Part shown: piece after piece, positions 6,685 to 13,374 of the stretch
Numbering within the stretch: the first letter of the stretch is position 1
Layout: the number at the start of each line of letters is the position of its first letter
Assembly: GCA_035764505.1 (NCBI GenBank)
Contig: DASTZC010000115.1
Coordinates: forward strand, 1-34,763
DNA length: 34,763 nt
Source: Candidatus Polarisedimenticolia bacterium
GTDB lineage: Bacteria > Acidobacteriota > Polarisedimenticolia > Gp22-AA2 > AA152
Direction of reading: 5' to 3'
Made by a program: the position numbers and the translations under genes
The notes under the pieces: generated by a model
Seen by the model: only the letters and a program-made list of their open reading frames with translations
Databases searched by the model: none
Told to the model about the DNA's origin: nothing

Positions 6685-8835
6685 TTGAATCCGCTGCGTC
6701 GCTCCCTCGACCCGCGATTCTCCGTCTCCGCCGCCGTCTTCCTCCTCGCAGCGCTCGTTTACGGCATCACCCTGCGCAACGGCTTTGTCTTCGACGATCG
6801 TGCCGCGGTGCAGGACAACCCCGCCGTGCAGTCGCTCGATGGGATCCCCCGGCTGCTGCTTTCTCCCTACTGGTCGGGTGAGGGGCTCTCCAACCGGCTG
6901 TACCGTCCCGCCACGATGATCTCCTTCGTGTTGAACCGGGCCCTGCTGGGCAGCGCACCGGCAGGGTTCCATCTGATCAACCTCATGCTTCACGGGCTGA
7001 TTGCCGCCCTGCTGTTCCGCCTGCTCGACACCCAGTTCGGAAGCGTCCCTCTCGCCCTGACGGGCGCGGCCCTTTTCGCGGTCCATCCGCTTCTCTCCGA
7101 GGCCGTCTCCGGCGTGGTCGGCCGGGCCGAGCTGCTGTCGGCTTTCTGCCTGCTCGGCGCGCTGCACCTGGATCGGGACCGGGCCGCCGGGTCCCGGGCG
7201 GTCGTCCCCCTCGTGGGAATGCTGTTCCTTCTCGCCCTCCTGTCGAAGGAGAACGCGCTGGCCTTCCCGTTGATCCTCCTTCTCACGGACGGCGTCCTGG
7301 GAAGGCCTCCCGGCATCTCCGCCCGCAGGCGATGGATGGAAATCGCGCTCCTGGGTGGCGTGGCGGCCGTCTACCTGGCGCTGCGGTGGGCGGCGCTCGG
7401 AAGCCTCATGGAGACCGGCGCGATCCCGGAGATCGACAATCCGGCGGCCCATCTGCCGGCGCTGCAGCGGATCGCCACGGCGTTCGCGATGGTGCCGCGC
7501 TATCTGGGTCTGTTCCTGTTCCCCGCGAAGCTCTCCGCCGATTACTCGGCCGTGCAGATTGTTCCCGCCTCCGGGCCCTCCGACCCCGCGGCGCTCGGGG
7601 GGCTGGCCCTGGTCCTCGGGTTGGTGATTCTCGCGGTGCGCGGGCGACGCCGCTTCCCGGCTCTGACCTGGGGGATCGGATTCGCGGGATGTGCCTTCGC
7701 GCTGGTCTCGAATCTCGCCTTCCCGATCGGGACCCTGTTCGCCGAGCGGCTGATGTACCTGCCGGCGATCGGGCTGTGCGCCGCGTGCGGCGCCCTGGCG
7801 GCGCTCCTGCACGCCAAGCGGCCGCGTACGACGCGCGCCACCGTCGGCGTGATCCTGGTGCTGCTGGCGGGGAGGACCTGGGCCAGGAACCGGGAATGGA
7901 AGGATGATTTCACCCTGTTCCGCGCGGCAGAGCGGGTCTCGCCGAGAAGCTCCAAGGTGCAGTACAACCTGGGCAACGCCTACCGCCGGCGTGGGGAGAT
8001 CGGCCTGGCCATCGGCCATTACCGCAGATGTCTCGAGCTGTTTCCGCGCTACGTCCCGGCACGGCGCAACCTGGCAGTGGCGCTCACGGACACCGGCTCT
8101 TCAAATGAGGCGGTCGAGATCTTGCGCAGGCTGGTGGCGGAAGAGCCGAAACGAGCCTCCCTCTACAACAACCTGGGCAATGCTTATCTGGCCTTGGGCC
8201 GGCTTCCGGAGGCCGAGACGGCGTACCGCACGGCGGTTTCGCTGGATCCCGCCTCGGCCGATGCCCACAACAATCTGGCGGTGATCCATCAAGGGCGTGG
8301 CGATCTGCCGGCGGCCGAAGAGGAGCTGCTCGAGGCGGTGCGTCTTTCGCCGGATTCGGCGCGCTTCCGGATCGCCCTTGGCGATCTCTTCCTGAAGGAG
8401 CAGCGGCCGCAGGAGGCACGGGGGGCATTCGCGGAAGCCGTCGAGCGGGCACCGGATTCGGCCGAGGCGGAGCGCGGTCTTGGAGAGTCCCTGCTCCGCC
8501 TGAGCCGGAGCCGCGAGGCGGAAGCGGTGCTGCAGCGCTCCTTGAAGCTGAACCCGCGACAGTGGGAGGCGACGGCGTTGCTCGGATACCTGCATCAGCA
8601 GCAGGGAGAGGATCAGGAGGCGGAGCGTTATTACCTGAGCTCGCTCGCCGTCCGTCCCGGACAACCAGAGCTGCGGCAGAACCTGGGGGTGATCTACATG
8701 CGCCGCCCGGATGGCAAATCGAAGGCGATCGAGCAGTTCCGCCGATGTCTGGAGCTGAACCCGCCCGAGCCGATCGCCTCGGCGGTACGCCGGATGCTCT
8801 CGGATCTGGAGGGCAGTCGGGAAAATCAGCGCTGA
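6685..8835 (+). CDS. TMTC-like GT-C glycosyltransferase with C-terminal TPR repeats
   Basis: The protein has 716 residues. The N-terminal half is a multi-pass membrane region with features of eukaryotic TMTC O-mannosyltransferases: NGFVFDDRAAVQDNP in the first periplasmic loop, where DD is the expected catalytic/metal pair of GT-C enzymes, then RLYRPATM, FAVHPLLSEAVSGVVGRAELL and FAERLMYLPAIGL. From about residue 420 to the end there are some eight TPR units (YNLGNAYRRRGEIGLAIGHYRRCLELFP, YNNLGNAYLALGRLPEAETAYRTA). The family transfers sugars from lipid-linked donors to proteins; acceptor and sugar are unknown here. The start is TTG 6685 with a poor ribosome binding site, but the membrane region begins within 15 residues, so a much later start is unlikely. 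Confidence 0.82.
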   Translation: MNPLRRSLDPRFSVSAAVFLLAALVYGITLRNGFVFDDRAAVQDNPAVQSLDGIPRLLLSPYWSGEGLSNRLYRPATMISFVLNRALLGSAPAGFHLINLMLHGLIAALLFRLLDTQFGSVPLALTGAALFAVHPLLSEAVSGVVGRAELLSAFCLLGALHLDRDRAAGSRAVVPLVGMLFLLALLSKENALAFPLILLLTDGVLGRPPGISARRRWMEIALLGGVAAVYLALRWAALGSLMETGAIPEIDNPAAHLPALQRIATAFAMVPRYLGLFLFPAKLSADYSAVQIVPASGPSDPAALGGLALVLGLVILAVRGRRRFPALTWGIGFAGCAFALVSNLAFPIGTLFAERLMYLPAIGLCAACGALAALLHAKRPRTTRATVGVILVLLAGRTWARNREWKDDFTLFRAAERVSPRSSKVQYNLGNAYRRRGEIGLAIGHYRRCLELFPRYVPARRNLAVALTDTGSSNEAVEILRRLVAEEPKRASLYNNLGNAYLALGRLPEAETAYRTAVSLDPASADAHNNLAVIHQGRGDLPAAEEELLEAVRLSPDSARFRIALGDLFLKEQRPQEARGAFAEAVERAPDSAEAERGLGESLLRLSRSREAEAVLQRSLKLNPRQWEATALLGYLHQQQGEDQEAERYYLSSLAVRPGQPELRQNLGVIYMRRPDGKSKAIEQFRRCLELNPPEPIASAVRRMLSDLEGSRENQR

Positions 8836-8858
8836 GAAGAGTGGGGAGGGAGAATCGT

Positions 8859-8892
8859 GGGTCCGGGAGAAGGCGAGGCTCCTCCCGGACCC
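8859..8892. terminator. Hairpin between convergent genes
   Basis: A perfect 11-bp inverted repeat, GGGTCCGGGAG at 8859-8869 and CTCCCGGACCC at 8882-8892 with a 12-nt loop, lies between the TMTC-like gene and the convergent selenoprotein gene. No T-run follows on either side, so it may need Rho or act as an RNA end-protecting structure. Confidence 0.5.
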
Positions 8893-8899
8893 GCGAGAT

Positions 8900-9895
8900 T
8901 CAAGGCGTCTTGGAGGCCGAGGGAGAAGGCTTGGCAGCCAGCTCCGCTTCGATCTGCCGCTTCATCCCCTCGAAGGATCGATCGTTCACCTTCTTGCCGT
9001 TGATGTAGAGGCTGGGGGTCCCAGTGACCTGGGCGTCGGCGCCGTGTTTCATGTCCTCGGCGATGATCTTCTCCAGCTCGGGATCCTTCTGGTCCTTCTC
9101 GAATTTCGCCACGTTGAGCCCGATCTCCTTGGCGAACTCGCTGAAGCGGAAGTTTCCCTGCGGGTCTTTCATCGTCGCCTGGTTCTTGAAGATCAGATCG
9201 TGCATCTCCCAGAACTTCCCCTGGCGCTGGGCCGCGAGGGAGGCGAGCGCCGCGGGCTTGGCGTTGGAATGGAACGAGAGCGGATACTGCTTGAAAACCA
9301 GCTTGACCTGCTTCGGGAAGGCCCCGAGCACCTGCTCGAGGGTAGGCAAAAGCCTAGCGCAGTAGGGTCACTGGTAGTCGGAGAACTCGACGATCGTCAC
9401 CGGGGCCGATTTCGGTCCCTTGTAGGGATCGCCTGTGGTGTCGATGCTGAAAACCTGGTTCGGGTCGGCCGCCGGGGGAGCCGGCGGGGGAGTGGCCGCC
9501 TTCGCCAGCGCGGCCTGGAGATTCGCCTTGGCCACCGCGGCGCTCTTCCCGTCCTTGAAATCCTGGATGACGCCTTTCGCCAGCGACAGGCTGCGACTGC
9601 ACCCCGGGTCCTTGACGCGGCACTCCGCCAACGTCATACCGCAATTGCAGTTGCACCGCGTCTCGTTGAGGATTTGGGTGGCGGCGGCGATCTGCTCAGG
9701 CGTCAGGCCTGAAAAATCCAGCCCGCTCATCTGGGCGGGTTGCGTCGGCTGAGTCGGCGCAGCGGGCGCAGCAGGCGTGGGTGCTGTCGCTTGGGCCAGC
9801 AGGCCGCTTCCGCAGGCCGCCGCCAGCGACAAGACGAGAATGGCCGCCGGCGCGCGCCGTCGCGCGAGCGGATGATTCGGGGCGAGTCGAGTCAT
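8900..9895 (-). CDS. DsbA-like thiol oxidoreductase, predicted selenoprotein (Sec176, UPYC active site)
   Basis: Read through the TGA at 9370-9368, this is one 331-residue periplasmic protein. Residues 1-36 are a signal sequence; a lipobox-like AAAC at 25-28 makes a lipoprotein possible. Residues 81-99 form a Cys cluster, CNCNCG then C92 and C99. A Pro/Ala linker follows, then a thioredoxin-fold domain that begins APVTIVEFSDYQ-U176-PYC179, where relatives have CPYC. The fold continues on the far side of the TGA with FKQYPLSFHSNA, the helical insert and the cis-Pro motif VTGTPSLYING. A SECIS-like hairpin lies at 9322-9342. The start is ATG 9895, with AAGGAG 9 nt upstream. The family shuttles disulfides in the periplasm. 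The true stop at 8902-8900 is also TGA. A nonsense mutation or base error remains possible. Confidence 0.85.
9322..9342 (-). promoter_or_regulatory. Putative bacterial SECIS hairpin
   Basis: In the mRNA, counted from the base after UGA, nt 26-28 (CCC) pair with 44-46 (GGG), U29 is bulged, nt 30-34 (CGAGC) pair with 39-43 (GCUCG), and the loop 35-38 is AGGU. The loop begins 34 nt after the UGA, inside the roughly 16-37 nt spacing reported for bacterial SECIS elements. A 5'-side bulged U and a GGU-containing loop are also hallmarks of the E. coli fdhF element. A second small hairpin, UAGGC-UUUU-GCCUA at 9343-9356, lies immediately before it and lacks the loop G. Confidence 0.65.
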
Positions 9896-9956
9896 GGAGA
9901 ATCGCTCCTTGGCAAAGGTCGAGCCGAGACCGTGGAGATGAAAAGCAAACCCAGCG

Positions 9957-9984
9957 ATTATAGGCCGGAGAGGCCGTATGTCAA
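9957..9984 (-). promoter_or_regulatory. Consensus sigma-70 promoter of the selenoprotein gene
   Basis: On the minus strand, TTGACA (9984-9979) and TATAAT (9962-9957) are separated by 16 nt. Both hexamers match the consensus perfectly, and the leader to the ATG at 9895 is about 55 nt. This argues that the gene is actively expressed and not decaying. Confidence 0.75.
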
Positions 9985-10077
9985 TGGGCCGCTGCCGTGC
10001 CGCGGCCTATCTGGGAGCCTTCCAGACGCCGTGCTATACTCACCGGACATCCAGGAATCGAACCGGGAGAACCCATC

Positions 10078-10647
10078 GTGCAGCACTCGAAGCGACGCCT
10101 TTCGCGTCTTGCGCCCCTTCTGATCGCCCTCGTGGGGGCCGCCTCGCCGGGGCTGTCGATGCCCGAGCCGCAGGAAGCACCGGACGTGCCGCCGCTCGTG
10201 AGCTCGCCCTGGCGGAGCTGGCATTACAACGCGACCCCCGAGCAGGTGCGTTCCGCTTTCGAGTCGCTGTTCAAAGAAGACGGCCTCAGCGTCAAGGAGC
10301 AGGACCGCAAAGCGGGTACCTTCACCACCGATATGGCCGAGTTCAACGACAAGAAATTCGGCGTGGAGCTCTCGATCCCGCCCCCCAAGGCGGGTCCGAA
10401 ATACCCCTACTTCCAGACCAACGACATGCGCTCCGGACGCTTCGGAATCGAAGCCAAGATCTACCCCGCCGCAGGGGCCGAGGTCCGCGTCGACATCCGG
10501 GCCCTCCTGGAGATCCGCGGCATGGACCAGAAAGCGAAGACGATGCGCTGGATTCCGCGCTACTCCAACGGGGCGGTCGAGCAGCAGTACTTCACCCGTC
10601 TGTCGTTGCGCCTGCTGGAGTCCGCCGGCCAATCGGCGCAGCGCTGA
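10078..10647 (+). CDS. BamC-like exported protein
   Basis: The protein has 189 residues and starts at GTG 10078, with GGGAG about 8 nt upstream. A signal peptide covers about residues 1-28. The mature part contains SWHYNATPEQVRSAFESLFKEDGLSVKEQDRKAGTFTTD, which resembles the helix-grip repeat of BamC/NlpB, the accessory lipoprotein of the outer-membrane protein assembly complex. No clear lipobox is visible (GLSMPEPQ), so anchoring is uncertain. A TATACT at 10035-10040 may be its -10 element, but no good -35 is seen. It diverges from the selenoprotein gene and is followed after 4 nt by the DUF1015 gene. Confidence 0.5.
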   Translation: MQHSKRRLSRLAPLLIALVGAASPGLSMPEPQEAPDVPPLVSSPWRSWHYNATPEQVRSAFESLFKEDGLSVKEQDRKAGTFTTDMAEFNDKKFGVELSIPPPKAGPKYPYFQTNDMRSGRFGIEAKIYPAAGAEVRVDIRALLEIRGMDQKAKTMRWIPRYSNGAVEQQYFTRLSLRLLESAGQSAQR

Positions 10648-10651
10648 TCTT

Positions 10652-11920
10652 ATGGCACGGGTCGTCCCGTTCCCGGCGCTGCGCTTCGCATCGCGGCTCG
10701 CCGCCGAGATGGATCGCCTCGCGGCGCCCCCCTACGACGTCATCTCCGAGACCGACCGCGCCTCCTACGAGGCACTCCATCCCAAGAACATCGTCCGGCT
10801 GATTCTTCCCGGGGAGGCGGGCCGGACGGAGGACGGGTCCTTTTATTCCGGCGCCGCGGCCTTACTGCGCCAGTGGAGGACGGAGGGGACCCTGGTGCAG
10901 GATCCCGCTCCCGCTTTCTATCCCTATCGACAGACCTTTCGAGGTCCCGACGGATCGGTGGCTTCACGCACCGGATTTCTCGGTGCGCTCGAGCTGCCGG
11001 CGCCGGAGGCTCGCGGTGCGTCGGTCCTGCCCCATGAGAAGACCCTCGAGGCGCCGCGGCGCGACCGGACCCGGCTGATCGCCGCCTGCCGTGCCAATCT
11101 GAGCCCGATCTTCCTGCTGCATCCCGACTCCCGCGGCGAAGCGGGAGCCTGTCTCGAAGAAGCGACGACGCCGGGTCCTTTGATTTCTTTCACCGACCGG
11201 GGAGAGGTGCGGCACGAGCTCTGGGTGGTGCCTGAGGGTCCGCTCACCGGGCGCCTTTCCCGCGCGCTGGATTCCGAGTGGACCCTCATCGCGGACGGAC
11301 ATCACCGCTACGAATCGGCCGTGGCGGTGCGCGACAGCCTCCCGGATGAGAAGGGGGCCGGCTTCGTGCTGGCCTTCTTCTGCAGCCTGAAGGATCGCGG
11401 CTTCCGCATCTTCCCCATCCACCGGCTGCTGAAGGCGGCGCCGGCCGGGATCGGCGCCGAGCCGTTGCAGCAGATCCTGGGCCGCCGCCACCCGGTCGAG
11501 ATCCCGCCCGATTCCGCCGGACCCCGGGAGCTTCGCGAGGCGCTCGGGGCGGCGGGGGAGAGAAGCTTCGGCGTCGTGCCGCGCGGCGGCGCTCCGTTCC
11601 TCTTGAAGGTGAAACCGCAGGCGGAAGCGGAGGACGGGTCCGCGGGCGATCTGGACACCGTGGTGCTGGAGCGCCAGGTCCTGTCGGCCGCTCTCGGAGT
11701 AAGCCCCGCCGACATCGCCGCCGGAGCGCTTGGCTTCACCCCCGACGCCGCGGAAGCCTTCCGCCAGGTCCGCTCGGGCGAAGCCTGGGCAGCCTTCCTG
11801 CTCAATCCGCTGCGCACCGAAGCTGTGGTGCGCGCCGCGCAGTCGGGCATTCGCCTGCCGCAGAAGAGCACCTACTTCTATCCCAAGGTTTTCACCGGCC
11901 TGGTCATCCGTCCGTTTTGA
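10652..11920 (+). CDS. DUF1015 family protein
   Basis: The protein has 422 residues, the usual family length, and begins MARVVPFPALRF with the typical N-terminal signature DRLAAPPYDVISE and HPKNIVRLILP. The other hallmark, LIADGHHRYESAVAVRD, is present near residue 213. It has no signal peptide and is probably cytoplasmic. The family is widespread in bacteria and archaea; I assign no reaction. It starts 4 nt after the stop of the BamC-like gene, so the two are likely co-transcribed even though their predicted locations differ. Confidence 0.88.
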   Translation: MARVVPFPALRFASRLAAEMDRLAAPPYDVISETDRASYEALHPKNIVRLILPGEAGRTEDGSFYSGAAALLRQWRTEGTLVQDPAPAFYPYRQTFRGPDGSVASRTGFLGALELPAPEARGASVLPHEKTLEAPRRDRTRLIAACRANLSPIFLLHPDSRGEAGACLEEATTPGPLISFTDRGEVRHELWVVPEGPLTGRLSRALDSEWTLIADGHHRYESAVAVRDSLPDEKGAGFVLAFFCSLKDRGFRIFPIHRLLKAAPAGIGAEPLQQILGRRHPVEIPPDSAGPRELREALGAAGERSFGVVPRGGAPFLLKVKPQAEAEDGSAGDLDTVVLERQVLSAALGVSPADIAAGALGFTPDAAEAFRQVRSGEAWAAFLLNPLRTEAVVRAAQSGIRLPQKSTYFYPKVFTGLVIRPF

Positions 11921-12080
11921 GGGGCCGGCCTGCTCGTTTGAAATCCACATGCATCGAGGCCTCTGACCGCCCGGATTGCAGAGTGCGTAGAAAGGGCGCG
12001 TAACCCACGCGGTACGCAAGCGAGGCAAGGTCGCAAGCCGCGATGGATCGGTGGGCGAAGGGTGCGGTATTTCGGTAACG
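11921..12080. other. Intergenic gap between convergent genes, nothing identified
   Basis: This lies between the stops of the DUF1015 gene and the convergent cysteine desulfurase-like gene. I find no tRNA, clear terminator or gene in it. Confidence 0.5.
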
Positions 12081-13244
12081 CTAGGGGCGACGGGGGGTGA
12101 GAGGGGAGAGGGCGCGAAGGCGGGTGGCTACTTCCACCAGCGCGGCCGCCGCCTGATCCGCCATCGAGTCGGCTTCGCCGGCTCCAAAGCAAAAATCGAG
12201 CGCGCCGCGCGCCAGCACCGGCTCGATGCCGATCGCCTCGAGGACGTGGGAGGCTTTTCCGGCGCCGCGGGTACAGGCCGATCCGCTGCCGGCGGCAATG
12301 CCGGCATCATCGAGCAGACCGAGCGCGGCTTCCCCCTCCACGTAGCGCAGGCAGAGGCTCAGGTGTCCCGGGAGCCGCTCTTTTCGATCCCCGGTGGCGA
12401 CATAGTCCTCGAGTTCCTGCTCGAGACGCGAGCGCATCCTGGCCTCGAGATCGCGGCGGCGCCTCACCTTCTCGGCTGATTCCGCGCGGGCCCACCGCGC
12501 CGCCTCGCCGAAGCCGACGGCGAGCGCGACGCTCGGAGTGCCGGAGCGCAGCCCTCCTTCCTGGGTTCCCCCTTCCAGCTGCGGCTTGAGGCGCACTCCC
12601 TCGCGCACCACGAGCGCGCCGATTCCCTTGGGTCCGTGGAACAGATGCGCTGCGAGCGACAGGAGATCCGGCTGGATCTCGGACCAGAGACCGGGGAACA
12701 ATCCGGCGGTCAGCGTCGCATCGGTGTGCAGCAAGGCGCCGGCGGAGCGGGACAGGCGGCGGATCTCCACAAGCGGCTGCATCGTTCCTATCTCGCCGTT
12801 GGCGTGCATCACCGACACCAGTGCGGGCGGTGAGCCCAGCAGGCCTTCGAGGTGATCGAGATCGACCCTGCCCCGCGGATCGACCCGGAGCAATTCCACC
12901 CGGGCCCCTTCTTCGATCAAGCTCTGCGCCGCGTGCAGCACCGAGAGATGCTCGATCGCCGACACGACCAGGCGCGCGGAGCGCCGCCCCTTGGCCCGGA
13001 AAACACCGCGCAGGGCGAGATGGTTGGCCTCGGTCGCGGAGCTGGTGAAGACCACCTCTTCCGGCAGACAGCCCACCAGTTGAGACACTTCCTCCCGCGC
13101 CTTCTCCAGCGCCGCGCGCGCCACTCTGCCGCGGGAATGAGGCGATCGAGGGTCGCCGAACTCCTCACCGAGAAAGGGGAGCATCGCCGGCAGGATGCGC
13201 GGATCGGGAAGAGTGGTCGTGGCATTGTCCAGGTAGATCGACAC
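12081..13244 (-). CDS. Cysteine desulfurase-like protein lacking the PLP lysine (probable pseudoenzyme)
   Basis: The protein has 387 residues and starts at GTG 13244, with GAGGAG about 7 nt upstream; the frame remains open further upstream but is not family-like. The class V aminotransferase fold is clear: YLDNATTT at the N-terminus, FTSSATEANHLA, EH before SVL, RSGT, and the mobile loop SGSACTRG with its Cys. Compared with E. coli IscS, however, N155 is Gly (HANGEIG), Q183 is Leu (DATL), S203 is Ala and the PLP-binding K206 is Leu (AAHLFHGPKG, codon CTG). The substrate-binding Arg of the IRFSLG motif is Asp (LDFCFG). H104 and H205 are kept. Desulfurase activity by the usual mechanism looks impossible. 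A structural, sulfur-carrying or regulatory role is conceivable. Confidence 0.85.
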   Translation of the reverse strand: MSIYLDNATTTLPDPRILPAMLPFLGEEFGDPRSPHSRGRVARAALEKAREEVSQLVGCLPEEVVFTSSATEANHLALRGVFRAKGRRSARLVVSAIEHLSVLHAAQSLIEEGARVELLRVDPRGRVDLDHLEGLLGSPPALVSVMHANGEIGTMQPLVEIRRLSRSAGALLHTDATLTAGLFPGLWSEIQPDLLSLAAHLFHGPKGIGALVVREGVRLKPQLEGGTQEGGLRSGTPSVALAVGFGEAARWARAESAEKVRRRRDLEARMRSRLEQELEDYVATGDRKERLPGHLSLCLRYVEGEAALGLLDDAGIAAGSGSACTRGAGKASHVLEAIGIEPVLARGALDFCFGAGEADSMADQAAAALVEVATRLRALSPLTPRRP

Positions 13245-13314
13245 GCGGTCTCCTCGCGAGGGCCGGATCCCGCGGGGCTCGCGGGAAAAACGAGGTTCAA
13301 GGATAACACCGGCA

Positions 13315-13343
13315 TTGACGCCAAGGAGCGGGATCGGTATATG
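13315..13343 (+). promoter_or_regulatory. Putative promoter of the beta-propeller gene
   Basis: TTGACG at 13315-13320 and TATATG at 13338-13343 are separated by 17 nt. The predicted transcript would begin close to 13350, leaving a leader of about 25 nt before the ATG at 13375. Confidence 0.55.
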
Positions 13344-13374
13344 AAGGGAAACGATCCGCCGAGAGGGGCGTTGG

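Noticed and set aside
9343-9356. UAGGC-UUUU-GCCUA hairpin as the SECIS element itself
   Set aside because: Its loop lacks the G expected in bacterial SECIS loops. The adjacent hairpin with bulged U and AGGU loop fits better.
8900-9895. Two separate genes, or a DsbA pseudogene with a nonsense codon
   Set aside because: The second half has no plausible start or ribosome binding site, both halves are one register of one domain, the TGA is exactly at the redox Cys, and a SECIS-like hairpin follows. A base error cannot be excluded from this sequence alone.
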